A program made the position numbers and the translations under genes. From assembly GCA_030562215.1 (NCBI GenBank), contig JAUPFL010000002.1, positions 868,001 through 932,000 of the forward strand: 64,000 nt of DNA, read 5' to 3'. The stretch is from Peribacillus frigoritolerans. GTDB taxonomy: Bacteria > Bacillota > Bacilli > Bacillales > DSM-1321. This document shows, piece by piece, positions 29,722-40,731 of the stretch. Numbering within the stretch: position 1 is the stretch's first letter; every line of letters begins with the position of its first letter. The notes under the pieces were generated by a model. The model was given only the letters and a program-made list of their open reading frames with translations, was not told the DNA's origin and made no database searches.

Positions 29722-30147
29722 GTTTTCACCTCAGAAGATAATTTTCGACAATATACTTATATTTTACACATATTTTAAAAAGAATGGAGATTTTCATATT
29801 TTTATATTTTCGGAAATGGGCAGTAAACTTCATTTATTGTCTGTTTTATTTCAAATATTGTCGAAAAGCCTTATGACCGTCGTTGCAGAAAAAAATTAGG
29901 CATTAAAATGGGGAAAAAACCTTTGAGAGATAACATACATAAAATTCGACAAAATGTGTTTATTGTCCATCAGCCAATTCAGTGCTAACATTAAGATAGA
30001 ATAAATCGAAAAAACAAAATATTTTGAATAGTTGAAAATAATTGTGCCTAATAAGAAAATGGTGTGCAGAATCTAAAGTGGATAGTTTCACTGTCAGCGC
30101 CTACCGATAAGTAATATAAAGATAATGAATGGGAAGGGATGATTTAT
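29722..30147. other. Intergenic region with three Spo0A-type boxes
   Basis: About 425 AT-rich bases without a supported gene. It holds three 0A-box cores: TTCGACA at 29744–29750, TGTCGAA at 29859–29865 and TTCGACA at 29945–29951, each in a good context (for example ATTGTCGAAAA). The first two are arms of an 11-bp inverted repeat, TTCGACAATAT/ATATTGTCGAA. The flanking genes are divergent, so either could be the target. Confidence 0.5.
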
Positions 30148-30755
30148 ATGAATTCGCTATACGCATATATGCCGCAGGATAACCAGGATTTATTTCGTAA
30201 GGGATTAAAGGCTGGATTATGGATGGATGAGAGTTTTGATTGGTATCCTGAGGAAGATATGATGAGTCATCCTAATGGAGAGATCCGGACACTTTCACAA
30301 ACGTATACGCAAGGGCAGGTGACCTTTTCGAAGTTCACGATCAGGAATACCTCATTCGAGACTAAGCGGCCAAAAGTGTTTTTCACTATGAAAACGCTTT
30401 CGAAAGGCAGGCGGTGGCTTTTTACAGCCCGAATGAACGGGCGATTTTACATGTAGCCCCTCAATCGATTGCCTTATTGGGTGGATTGGTGAAAGGAAAA
30501 AGCATCTCTCAATATTGCATCCAAGGTAAGGGAAGCCTATATCAAGAAGGATGCTTCAAATCATTGAAAGAAGGTCTCCTGGCTTATTCACCGCTTGCCA
30601 AAGGGGAAGTTACCAGCGTGTTTACACTAGAGACGGAAATCTTACCGAAAGAATGTGTGGAAGCTGTGGCTTGGGTCATTCATGCTGAAACGAAAGAAGA
30701 AGCGAAAGTTATAAATAATCAGCTCCTCCTGACGATGCAAAACATAAACAATTAA
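30148..30755 (+). CDS. Uncharacterised protein (one frameshift)
   Basis: About 203 residues when repaired, soluble, no signal peptide. The N-terminal half has YAYMPQDNQDLFRKGLKAGL; the C-terminal half NERAILHVAPQSIALLGGLVKG and GEVTSVFTLETEIL. The frame change near 30385 is one missing T: …KVFFHYENAFERQAVAFYSPNERAIL… reads through. ATG 30148 has AAGGGATGAT upstream. Its position after the pst region suggests a yqgL-type gene, but I do not recognise the family. Confidence 0.6.
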
Positions 30756-30841
30756 GAATTCAAAAAAGTTATGTTGGATTTCCCGAAAAACATACTAGCA
30801 ATTCGCATTGAATAATGATATTATAGAAAAGTCCTATGTGA

Positions 30842-31060
<219 letters not shown>

Positions 31061-31199
31061 TAAGTCCCTTCTTTTCTCCCTTTCCTTTAGTGAGTATTTT
31101 CAGAATGCACGAATGATTCGGCGATTTTCGACACCTATTTTCGTAAATGAACAAATATTATGAGATAATGATAGAAGTAGACTAAAGGAGTCGGAAGAG

Positions 31200-31771
31200 A
31201 TGAGAGAAAACAAGAATAAGCTCCGTCAGGAAGTTAGGTCCCGTTTAATGGGGCTGACTAAAGAGGAACATGAAGAACTATCTAACAGAATCGCTGAAAA
31301 CTTATTTACATTGGAGGAATGGAAAAATGCTGAAACCATTGGCATCACCATCTCCATTCCGCCTGAAGTTCCAACGGTACGGATCATCGAACAAGCATGG
31401 AGCGAAGGGAAAGAAGTGGCTGTACCAAAATGTGATCCCAAAAATAAGACAATGGAATTCAAAAAAATTTCGTCCTTCAATCAGCTGGAGTCTGTTTATT
31501 ACGGGTTGCTGGAACCAGTGGCTGAAACAGCCAAGGCCTCCAAAGAGGAATTGGACGCATTGATCGTACCCGGCCTTGCTTTTACCAAGGAAGGGTATCG
31601 CCTGGGCTTTGGAGGGGTTATTATGACCGTTTCCTATCTTATTACCGAGGTGATACATTGGCCCTTGCATACGAGCTTCAATTAATGGATGAACTACCGA
31701 TAGAGGTACATGATATAGCGGTGGGCAAACTCATTACACCATCAAGGATTATACGCACGTACGCCCATTAA
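31200..31771 (+). CDS. yqgN: 5-formyltetrahydrofolate cyclo-ligase YqgN (one frameshift)
   Basis: ATP-dependent conversion of 5-formyl-THF to 5,10-methenyl-THF. Family motifs: NKLRQEVRSRLMGLTKEEH at the N-terminus, [28 protein letters not shown] at the nucleotide/folate site and a C-terminal IRTYAH end. The frame breaks near 31615 where GGGG should be GGGGG; repaired length is about 190 residues, ending at 31771. A Spo0A-type core (TTCGACA, 31127–31133) lies upstream. Confidence 0.9.
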
Positions 31772-31847
31772 GAAGAAGTTTATTAATTATCACTTTTAGC
31801 TCATAAAAATCCTCTCCTGTATCACACTACTGATAGGAGGGATTGTT

Positions 31848-32036
31848 ATGCTTCGATTAATCATTCAAATCTTCTTGGTTGGTTTAGTTGTTTATGCAGG
31901 TTACCAAAACCGGTACCGCCTGATAAATATTGCGCTGTCCAACGGCATACTGAGAAGATTTCTAGTGACTAAATCCTTGGATATGCCAATGTTCAGGGAT
32001 AAAATGATGCAAAGCATGTTCACTCAGACCAAATGA
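31848..32036 (+). CDS. yqgO: YqgO-like small membrane protein
   Basis: 62 residues: one N-terminal transmembrane helix (LIIQIFLVGLVVYAGY) and a basic helical tail ending MFRDKMMQSMFTQTK. GATAGGAGGG precedes ATG 31848. Size and position between yqgN and gluP match B. subtilis YqgO. Function unknown. Confidence 0.75.
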   Translation: MLRLIIQIFLVGLVVYAGYQNRYRLINIALSNGILRRFLVTKSLDMPMFRDKMMQSMFTQTK

Positions 32037-32051
32037 GGATGCCGGCATCTT

Positions 32052-32085
32052 AAAAAAGGGAACCTGACCAGGGTTCCCTTTTTTA
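32052..32085 (+). terminator. Intrinsic terminator after yqgO
   Basis: AAAAGGGAACC and GGTTCCCTTTT flank a short loop, with a further T-run. Confidence 0.9.
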
Positions 32086-32202
32086 TTTATTAGGAGCGGA
32101 AAAACAGTCTCCTTTTTTACTTTTTACATGATTTCGTCTATAGTTTTAATTAAAGAATAGGAATTTTAGAAGCTTAAGTTTCATTGGAAAGTGGGGAAGG
32201 CA

Positions 32203-33740
32203 TTGGGATTTAAAGAGGATTATTTTTTTGGGAAACCATAAGGGAGTTGTCTGCCCATTATGATTATCGAATGATCACTGTCACGGAAAACCATCAGGAG
32301 ATATGGCTTGAGAGCGATAAGAATAAGGAGTTTCCAGTCATAAGACTCATCCGGCATGATTTGGATTGGGCTAATTGGCTGAAACGCGATATCGACCGAA
32401 CATTGCAGAATGGGGAAAGAATCAGAAGGAAATTATACAAAAAGCCCATAAACATATTAAGTATCTATGTTAGTAAATTCGCCCCGGTGGATGATCATGA
32501 CTTTAGTTCACGGGTGGCCTCCTTTAAAAAAACGAATGTCAACACGTTCCTTCTAACTTGTGAGAACTTTCAGGATTCATTGCAAAACCTTGAACATGTT
32601 TTGAAAAAACCACTTTCAATTCGAGTTCTTGAAGAAAATGAAATAGATGAGGAAAAGGTTCTTGCAGTAAAGAAGGACGCTATCTCGGAGTCAGTCAAAA
32701 AGGCTAAGGCAGAACAGAAGGTATTTCAAAATGCCAATAAGCCATTCTTTACATATATATTCATGGCGGTACAAATAGCTGTGTTCATCTTGATGGAGTT
32801 TAATGGGGGCAGCACCAATTCCAAGACTTTGATTGAGTTTGGCGCTAAATTTTCCCCTTATATCATACAAGGGGAATGGTGGCGGTTCTTTACACCGATG
32901 GTCGTCCATATTGGGTTCATTCATTTACTGATGAATACATTTTCGTTGTATTTGATCGGTGCTGAAGTTGAAAGGATTTACGGGAATGCCAGGTTCCTTT
33001 TCATCTATATATTCGCTGGTTTCGCTGGAACTCTAGGCAGCTTCATCATGACCCCGAATCTTTCCGCCGGAGCGAGCGGAGCCATTTTTGGCTGTTTTGG
33101 GGCACTTCTGTACTTTGGCATCGTCTATCCGAAATTATTCATGCGCTCGATGGGCTCATCGGTTATCGTGTTGATCATCATTAACTTAATATATGGTTTC
33201 ACCGTTTCAGGAATTGACAATGCAGGGCATATCGGAGGTTTGATCGGAGGGTTCTTGGCCGCTGGAGTGGTCCATCTGCCAAAATCCAGGAATATCTTTC
33301 GGCAGCTGGCTTTTCTGATCGGGACGGTAATACTGACCTATTTGCTGCTGCAATTTGGTTTCAATCATCAGGAAAGTGCAGCTTTGGATGATAATACCAT
33401 GGCAATGCTGGCTCAAAAGTATATTGATGATGATGAAGAGAATAAGGCGGAAGAGATGCTATTCAAATATGTGGAGTCAAATCCTGATGCACCGCTGTCG
33501 CTTTTTATTCTAGGAAATTTATCTTTTGATAAAAAGGACATATACAAAGCTAGGGATTATTATGAAAAAGCGATTGAAAGTAATCCGGATTTGCATGAAG
33601 CCCGTTACAATCTTGCCTTGGTCTACATGAATCTCGAATCATTCGATCAAGCTAAAGAGCAAGCTGATAAGGCTATAGAGCTTGCCCCGGATAATAAGTC
33701 ATACACTAAACTACTGGAAGAAATTGAAAAGCAACTATAA
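32203..33740 (+). CDS. gluP: Rhomboid intramembrane serine protease GluP/YqgP (one frameshift)
   Basis: About 512 residues. An N-terminal cytosolic domain, a six- to seven-helix rhomboid core with the catalytic serine in GASGAIFG and histidine in GHIGGLIGG, then TPR repeats (ARDYYEKAIESNPDLHEARYNLALVY). B. subtilis GluP has the same layout and acts in membrane protein quality control. The true N-terminus starts at TTG 32203 (GGGGAAGG upstream): GFKEDYFFWETIRELSAHYDYRM after adding one T to the seven-T run at 32223. Without it the gene would start at TTG 32247. Confidence 0.92.
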
Positions 33741-34591
33741 CTTTTGACGCAGCATGATTGGGGTACCGTCTTTCAGGGTAAACAAGACAAGTATTTCACT
33801 TTGATTCTTCGCCATAAGCAATAGGGGGATGGTGCTACCTTGTGGACTCACAGTGGATCCATCCTCCTTTTTTATTCCCAACACATAATTTTTATAAAGT
33901 CCTTCCCATAGTTTTCCCACAATTTCTTCCCGTTTGAATTTGGGGAAGGCGGCGAGCCATTGATTCTTCTTAGAAGGCAGATCTGTTAAAGAGATGATTT
34001 TGTACTGATCAAGATTAACCTGAAAGGCTTGCCCGGCTTTCTCCAAACCATTTCGAACCGTTTGATCTGTCAAGCCGTCCAGCGTTTTTTTCCACTGAAT
34101 CTGTTCTTCTGAAAGGGGGCGGTGAAAAAATTGAAAAACCGGTGTCGTTACTGTATAGAGTTTATCTTTACTGAGCTGCTGGGCACTGGTGAAAATTGTG
34201 TCACTTGGATGAACCTCGGCATAATGAAACGTTACAGCTTCATAACGCCCACTCTCGGATTCTTTAGTCTTCGCTTTCTGAGAGAGTTCTTGTTTATTTT
34301 GGCGCCAATTTTTTAAGGCTCCTGCCAATTTTCCATTTTTGTATAAAAGCGATACGTCTTGACGTAAGTAAGCAGGCTGGTCCAACTTAGAATCCACCCT
34401 CCAAGTGATGGTATAGGTGGAATCCCCGGTACCCTTCGGTGTCAGATGGGTGGAAGCATGTTCAAAATGGAGTGAGGAATCGATGGGAAAAAAATGATGG
34501 TTTCCTCTGTCTGTTTATGATTTGATAAATAAAGGATGACAAAAATGGTGGTTAAAACCAAAAAGACGGTATACTTCAATTGTACTTTCAT
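33735..34591 (-). CDS. Membrane-anchored extracytoplasmic protein of unknown function (one frameshift)
   Basis: About 285 residues: N-terminal anchor (VQLKYTVFLVLTTIFVILYL), then a soluble domain with QPAYLRQDVSLLYKNGKLAGALKNW and a C-terminal PLLLMAKNQSEILVLFTLKDGTPI. The frame breaks near 34460: one T added to ATTTTG joins PHSIFEHASTHLTPKGTGD to TYTITWRVDSKLDQ. GGAGGGG precedes ATG 34591. Convergent with gluP (six-base overlap). It has no counterpart at this spot in B. subtilis. Not recognised. Confidence 0.65.
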
Positions 34592-34805
34592 TTTTCCCCT
34601 CCGTTTTCACGCGTGATGAATGGTTTAAAAACATTAAGCTGTTAAATCAAATCGAAAGAGTCCAAATTCTTGATATTTCATCATATGAATACAGTTGGAC
34701 ATGTATGAGGGGGATGGGGGAAATTATCAAAAGAGGAAATGGGCGCTTGTTACAAAGGTGCTGATTCGATATACTTTCCTAAAGAAAAGAGTAAAGAGGT
34801 TTACT

Positions 34806-35014
34806 ATGAAAACATATTATGATCTTCAACAATACTTGAAAAGATTTGGCACATTTATCTATATTGGCGATCGCTTAGCCGAGCTTGAACTGATGGAGGC
34901 CGAAATAAGGGAAATCCACCGGATGCAGATGATGGATACGAAAGATTATCAAACGGCAATTCTTTTAATCAGGCAGCAATTGTCTCTTGAAAGGGAAAAA
35001 CAGAAAAAAATTGA
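34806..35014 (+). CDS. yqgQ: YqgQ family small protein (one frameshift at the 3' end)
   Basis: The frame begins MKTYYDLQQYLKRFGTFIYIGDR and LAELELMEAEIREIHRMQ, matching YqgQ (DUF910), a helical protein of about 70 residues. As written it runs on into glcK. Adding one A to the seven-A run at 35004 gives …EREKQKKN and a stop at 35012–35014, the expected length. Translated just ahead of glcK, probably one unit. Function unknown. Confidence 0.8.
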
Positions 35015-35031
35015 TAAAAAAGGTGAGAATG

Positions 35032-36000
35032 ATGGAAAAGTGGCTGATGGGTGTGGATTTAGGCGGTACAACTACCAAACTGGCTTTAATCAATTTATAC
35101 GGAGAGATCATTCATAAATGGGAAATCAGCACGGACATCTCCGAAAAGGGAAAATACATTACGATTAACATAGCTAAAGCAATTGATGCGAAGCTCGTGG
35201 AACTTAATGAACCGAAGAGTAAGATAGTAGGGATAGGAATGGGTGCTCCCGGCCCTGTGAAATTTGTTAACGGTTCCATATATGAAGCGGTCAATATTGG
35301 CTGGAAGGACTATCCTTTAAAGGATTTATTGGAGGTGGAGACATCTCTTCCAGCTGTGATCGATAATGATGCCAACATGGCAGCATTGGGAGAAATGTGG
35401 AAAGGTGCAGGTAATGGTGCCAAAGACCTCGTTTGTATAACTCTGGGAACGGGTGTAGGCGGCGGGATCATCCATAATGGGCAAATCGTCCATGGTACCA
35501 GTGGGGCTGCTGGAGAAATAGGGCATATAACGGTCGTAACGGATGGAGGGGCACCATGCAATTGCGGCAAGACTGGTTGTTTGGAAACGGTTGCTTCGGC
35601 GACTGGAATCGTCCGTATGGCTTTAGAAGCCTTGAATGCCGCCGTTGAAAAGTCAATGCTTCAGCAAAAAGTCGACGAGGGAAATGCGGTAACTTCCAAA
35701 CTGTTATTCCAATGCGCTGCAGCAGGTGATCCTTTGTCCAAAGCTGTGGTGGATAAGGTGGGCAATTACTTGGGGCTGGCACTATCGCATGTTGGGAATG
35801 TCATGAATCCAGATAAAATCGTCATTGGCGGGGGCGTCTCACAGGCGGGAGACATTTTGCTTGATCCTGTCCGTTCTGCCTTCGGAAAGTATGCATTCAA
35901 ACGGGTTAGTAAGTCAACGAAAATCAGCTTGGCCACACTAGGCAATGATGCAGGGGTAATAGGTGCAGCATGGCTCATTAAAAGTCAACTGAATACGTGA
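35032..36000 (+). CDS. glcK: Glucokinase (ROK family) GlcK
   Basis: 322 residues, intact. ATP site MGVDLGGTTTKLAL, catalytic VIDNDANMAALGE, second phosphate loop LGTGVGGG and the ROK zinc motif CNCGKTGCLE are all present. ATG 35032 is 5 bases after AAGGTGAG; ATG 35029 is the alternative. Phosphorylates glucose to glucose-6-phosphate. Same yqgQ-glcK order as B. subtilis. Confidence 0.95.
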   Translation: MEKWLMGVDLGGTTTKLALINLYGEIIHKWEISTDISEKGKYITINIAKAIDAKLVELNEPKSKIVGIGMGAPGPVKFVNGSIYEAVNIGWKDYPLKDLLEVETSLPAVIDNDANMAALGEMWKGAGNGAKDLVCITLGTGVGGGIIHNGQIVHGTSGAAGEIGHITVVTDGGAPCNCGKTGCLETVASATGIVRMALEALNAAVEKSMLQQKVDEGNAVTSKLLFQCAAAGDPLSKAVVDKVGNYLGLALSHVGNVMNPDKIVIGGGVSQAGDILLDPVRSAFGKYAFKRVSKSTKISLATLGNDAGVIGAAWLIKSQLNT

Positions 36001-36056
36001 CCCCATGCTGCCCGTGGCAATCAGGGTTATAAGAAAAAAGGTGGATTCTTCAAAAA

Positions 36057-36112
36057 GTTCCCCCTTAGAGGGGTGGGGGCACCCGTTCCTGCTTTTGCAT
36101 AAGGGGGAGAAC
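36057..36112. repeat. Imperfect inverted repeat between glcK and yqgS
   Basis: GTTCCCCCTTA (36057–36067) pairs with TAAGGGGGAGAAC (36100–36112), with a two-base bulge, enclosing a G-rich loop. A second hairpin follows: GCGCCCTGGA with TCCAGCGC (36130–36153). There is no T-run, so this is not a plain terminator. It may be a structured leader of yqgS or a small repeat. Confidence 0.4.
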
Positions 36113-36178
36113 CATGACCCATTATTGAGGCGCCCTGGATTGTAGCTCCAGCGCTTCTTCGATGAGGAGGGACCAGGA

Positions 36179-38031
36179 TTGAAAAGGGTCTTCAAAAAAC
36201 AGCGATATTCATTGTTTTGGGTCGTATTGGTTTCACTTTGGCTTAAAACATATATCGCTTATAAAACAAGTTTTGAGATAGATATTGATAATTGGATCCA
36301 GGAGTTCATACTATTCATCAATCCTGTCAGTTTCCTTTTACTTACACTTGGCGTGAATATATTTTTAAAGGAAAATAGAAGGAAAGCATACTTATTGACC
36401 ATGAGTTTTTTCATCACCTTCGTCCTCTTTGCCAATCTTGTTTTTTTCGCTTTTTCAATGACTTTTTAACCATTCCCGTTCTTTTTCAAACGAGCAATAT
36501 GAACGACCTTGGAAGCAGTGTACATGAATTGATCAATCGGAGTGATCTTTTGTATTTTGCCGATATTCTGTTCTTGATGCTTCTGCTGAAATACAAACCA
36601 AAAACATTCCGTGAAAGTCGATATAATCCCCAGGACCGTAAATTCTTTTTGTTAATGGCTTTAGGAGTGACATTTTTTAACTTAGCTTTAGCGGAAGCGG
36701 CGCGTCCTGAACTCCTGACAAGAACGTTTGACCGCGAAATCCTCGTTAAGAATATCGGTACTTACCATTATCACCTCTATGATGCAATATTACAGACGAA
36801 ATCATCAGCTCAACGTGCACTTGCGGATGGCAGTGAATTGTCGGAAATTGAAAATTATGTCCGTGCCAATCAAAAAGAAGTTAATGATGAACTTTATGGT
36901 CTGGCAAAAGGCAAAAATGTGATCCTTGTATCATTGGAATCCACTCAAAGCTTTGTCATCAATAAAACTGTCAACGGGGAAGAAATCACTCCTTTTCTGA
37001 ACCAATTCATTAAAGAGAGCTATTATTTCAATAACTTCTATCACCAAACTGGCCAGGGGAAAACATCCGATTCAGAATTCATTATTGAGAATTCCCTCTA
37101 CCCTTTAGGTAGAGGTGCAGTATTTTTCACTCATGCCCAAAATGAATACAAAGCCACCCCTGAAATCTTAACGGAAAAAGGTTACTATACGGCTTCCTTG
37201 CATGCCAATAATAAAAGCTTTTGGAATCGTGACATAATGTACGATTCCCTTGGGTACCAACGGTTTTATGATAGTGATGAATACAAAGTGTCTGAAGGGA
37301 ATTCCATCAATTGGGGTTTGAATGATAAATCGTTCTTCAAGCAATCAATCTCTCACTTGAAGAGGATGCCTGAGCCTTTTTATGCCAAGTTCATAACGTT
37401 AACCAATCATTTTCCATTCACTTTGAATGAAGAAGACCGGACATTGGAACCTTACCGTTCGAATTCCAAAACATTGAATCAGTATTTTCCGACTGTACGT
37501 TATACCGACGAAGCCTTGGAACGGTTTATCGGCGATTTGAAACGTGATGGATTATATGAGGATTCCATCATTGTACTATATGGAGACCATTATGGGATTT
37601 CAGAAAATCACAACTCTGCCATGAGCCAGTTCCTTGGGAAGGAAATTACGCCTTTTGAATCCATCCAGCTTCAGCGTGTCCCGCTCATCATACATGTCCC
37701 CGGGCAGAAGGGAAAAACGATTTCCACCGTTTCCGGCCAAATTGATGTAAGGCCGACTCTCCTTCATTTATTGGGGATTGAAAATGATGATTATATAGAA
37801 TTCGGCAAAGATCTATTTTCCGAAGAGAAATTAGAATTCACCGTTCTTCGCGATAGCAGTTTCATCACGAAGGATTATCTCTATACGATGGATACCTGCT
37901 ATGATAAAAAGACCGGAGCGGCGACTGCAAAGGATTCATGTGAGAAGTATTTGGAAAAGGCAAAGCAGGAGCTTGATTACTCCGACAAAATCATTTACGG
38001 GGATTTGCTCCGATTTTATGAGCAACCTTGA
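36179..38031 (+). CDS. yqgS: LtaS-type lipoteichoic acid synthase/primase YqgS (one frameshift)
   Basis: About 617 residues when repaired. Five N-terminal transmembrane helices precede an extracellular sulfatase-like domain with the nucleophile threonine in [10 protein letters not shown], metal ligands in SLESTQSFV and YGDHYG. YqgS in B. subtilis is one of the LtaS paralogues that polymerise or prime glycerol-phosphate chains. The break near 36451 is one T missing in GTTTTTTT; the repair gives [28 protein letters not shown] 36179 follows GAGGAGGGA. Confidence 0.9.
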
Positions 38032-38036
38032 AAAAG

Positions 38037-38068
38037 AAACCTGGCGCAATCCAGGTTTTTTTTTTTTT
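38037..38068 (+). terminator. Intrinsic terminator after yqgS
   Basis: AAACCTGG and CCAGGTTT pair around a 6-base loop, followed by a very long T-run. Confidence 0.88.
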
Positions 38069-38173
38069 CCGGAGAATCAGTACCCATAACAATTATGAAA
38101 CACGTGAGACTTCATGAACATCTTTCTGTTTTTCCCTTCATAAAGATAAAACAATGAAAGGGGCGGAGGCTGA

Positions 38174-39340
38174 ATGAAAGTTGTGAGCAGAAGCGGGGAT
38201 GATTTGGCATATTACAGTCAATTGTTCCAAATTCCTCGGGTTTTGATTGAGGATGCCAATCCGGCCATAACTGGCGGTGTTTTGCCAAATGGCATGGAAG
38301 TACAGATACCTGGTTACATTGTTCAGGAAGAGTCCCGGTTAGATATCGATTTTGCCGAAATCGCTTTACAATATCACCTGCCCATCGATGGGATATTATT
38401 ATTGAATCAAGAAGGACAAAAACCTTTTTCCGTACCCGTCCGGGTGATGAATCCCGTGATTGTCACCGACAAGCCCTACGAATATCAATCACTTCTTGAC
38501 GATCTTGATATTCTATCTTGTCATTACCCCTTTATTAAGGTTGAATCGATTGGTAGGAGTGTGTTGGGAAAAGAACTACTTGAGGTAAGAATCGGTCAAG
38601 GGGAAAAGATCATACATTATAACGGTTCATTCCATGCTAATGAATGGATCACTTCGGCGGTTTTGATGAAATGGCTGAATGATTTTCTGCTGGCAGTAAC
38701 GAATGATCGTACACTTTGCGGAATGGATTGTATGCCGTTCTATCGGGATATGACCATTTCGATGGTTCCAATGGTGAATCCGGATGGAGTCGACCTTGTC
38801 CTAAAGGGGAGGAGGCGGCAGAGGGGAAGTTTGATGTTTTAAAAATAAATAATGGTAATCCCGCCTTTTATGCTTGGAAAGCCAATATTCGCGGTGTAGA
38901 CCTGAATAATCAATATCCTGCCAATTGGGAGATTGAAAAGCGTAGAAAGATTCCAAAAGCCCCTGCCCCGAGGGATTTTCCAGGAGAGAACGCGTTATCA
39001 GAACCAGAAGCATGGGCCATGAAGGAGCTGGCAATAAGACGGAATTTTGAAAGAGTGCTTGCACTTCACACCCAGGGAAAAAGAATTCTATTGGGGATAT
39101 GAGGGACATGAACCTGAACAGGCAGCGGATGTTGCAAGGGAGTTTGAAAAGCGCAGCGGATATCGGGCCGTAAAATACGTTGACAGCCATGCTGGGTATA
39201 AAGATTGGTTCATTCAGGAATTCAAACGCGGGGGATTCACAATCGAACTGGGAAAGGGCATCAATCCGCTTCCGCTATCCCATTTGCCTGGTATATATGA
39301 AGATACTGTCAAGATTTTGATGGCAGGCCTATATATGTGA
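38174..39340 (+). CDS. yqgT: gamma-D-glutamyl-L-diamino acid endopeptidase I (M14, YqgT) (two frameshifts)
   Basis: Peptidoglycan-stem-peptide peptidase. An N-terminal LysM-like part (YSQLFQIPRVLIEDANPAI) leads into a zinc carboxypeptidase fold with ligands in FHANEWIT and LALHTQG, substrate residues in MVNPDGVDLV and LNNQYPANW, and the catalytic glutamate in FTIELGKG. No secretion signal is seen. Breaks lie near 38805 (GGGG short by one) and near 39080 (an A too many, or two missing, after HTQGK). About 389 residues when repaired. Confidence 0.88.
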
Positions 39341-39421
39341 TGCATCCCCCATAAGGAATATACTTCCAAAAAAAATATAAGATCATTATCCGCCACATTT
39401 TCTCTTTTTTACTTTATAATG

Positions 39422-39463
39422 AAAGAGAGTATGGATTCGATTGGTTAATCCTTACTCTCTTTC
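39422..39463 (+). terminator. Intrinsic terminator after yqgT
   Basis: AAAGAGAGTATGGATT pairs with AATCCTTACTCTCTTT, nearly perfect, followed by CTAAT. Confidence 0.7.
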
Positions 39464-39514
39464 TAATGTCTCGCTCACAAATGCCAGGCGTTTTAGTTTT
39501 GAAGTGGGAGGTGT

Positions 39515-40690
39515 GTGGAGATTAAAGTATCCAAAGCAGCACTTTGTATGCGGCTTTCCATTTGTAAGATGTTGTGTTTCGTCCCATTATTTATCTCCAC
39601 TATCCTTCTTATCTCGGCTTGTGAGCCTTCCAAGGACCTTAGTAAACCCGTAAATGATACGGAAAAAGAACACTCCCAATCTAACCACCTGGAAACTTCA
39701 GTAAGCAATTTAAAGGTCCCGACCACAGAAACGGAAAAAATCGAAGCCATTTTTGGATGGCTGGATTCGGAAACCATTTTATATTCTGTGAAGCGGGATG
39801 GTAATGAATTATCCCAGTTGATGGCATGGAATTTGGAAACGAATGATACTTCCGTTTTCTATCAGCCGGCTTTTGCGTTTTCTGAAGTATCGATCAGTCC
39901 GTCTGGTACGCATATTTTGTTGTCGTCCTTCACCTCTTCGGATAAAGCATCAATCACAATACTCGATAAAACGGGGAATCCACTGTATTCCGTGGCGATT
40001 CCAGCCTATGAATTAGCTTATGAGTGGAATTCATTTAAAGATGGCCGGTTGTTTGTATCGAGTTTTTATGAAGATTGGACATACAGCAGTTATGTGTTGA
40101 ATCCAGATGAACAAACTATGGAAACTCTGGACTTTCCACAGCCCTTTGCTCAATGGGCAAGTGAAAATGAATTGATGTTTCTGGATTGGGACAAAGAAGA
40201 ACCTGCTTTGACGGCTCCCCTTGAAAGAAAAGCGCTTAATGAGGATGGGGCAGACAGCATTATGCTCGATGTCATTCACTTTAAAAAAATGAAACAAGAG
40301 CTGATGACTATTCAAGTGGAGACAGAAAAACAAGATCGGGGTACATATGCATTTTATGATCCAACAAACAAGCCGATCCACTCTTTTTCCGTGCCACTAT
40401 TGAAAAGCTTTTCAGATTGGGTCATTCCATCCTATGATTTCATTGAAAAAAACAAGGAATTCATAACGTTTATTCCTAATGAATCAAAAGATGCGGACCA
40501 ATATGAAGGAAGGTTTACCTTAACTAAATTAAATTGGGAAAAAGGCACACAAGAAGAATTGATGAAGGACATGGAAAATGAACCATTAAGCTGTTCGCTT
40601 GATGGCAACTTCTGCTTATATGGATATCAATTTGAGAAAATCATTGATATGAAAACCCATCAAATACAAAGATTGTTCAAACAAACATGA
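39515..40690 (+). CDS. yqgU: YqgU-like lipoprotein, beta-propeller-type
   Basis: 391 residues, intact. Signal peptide with lipobox LLISAC (cysteine near residue 36), then a charged linker and repeated strands (FGWLDSETILYSV, SEVSISPSGTHILLSS, FAQWASENELMFLDW) typical of WD40-like propellers. GTG 39515 follows GGGAGGTG; ATG 39548 would also keep the signal peptide. Extracytoplasmic; function unknown. Confidence 0.8.
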   Translation: MEIKVSKAALCMRLSICKMLCFVPLFISTILLISACEPSKDLSKPVNDTEKEHSQSNHLETSVSNLKVPTTETEKIEAIFGWLDSETILYSVKRDGNELSQLMAWNLETNDTSVFYQPAFAFSEVSISPSGTHILLSSFTSSDKASITILDKTGNPLYSVAIPAYELAYEWNSFKDGRLFVSSFYEDWTYSSYVLNPDEQTMETLDFPQPFAQWASENELMFLDWDKEEPALTAPLERKALNEDGADSIMLDVIHFKKMKQELMTIQVETEKQDRGTYAFYDPTNKPIHSFSVPLLKSFSDWVIPSYDFIEKNKEFITFIPNESKDADQYEGRFTLTKLNWEKGTQEELMKDMENEPLSCSLDGNFCLYGYQFEKIIDMKTHQIQRLFKQT

Positions 40691-40701
40691 TGACCTAAAA
40701 C

Positions 40702-40729
40702 AAAAGCTCGCCGGATGGCGAGCTTTTTT
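40702..40729. terminator. Terminator between yqgU and the convergent yqgW
   Basis: AAAAGCTCGCC and GGCGAGCTTTT make an 11-bp stem with a GGAT loop; T-run on the plus strand. Confidence 0.9.
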
Positions 40730-40731
40730 CT

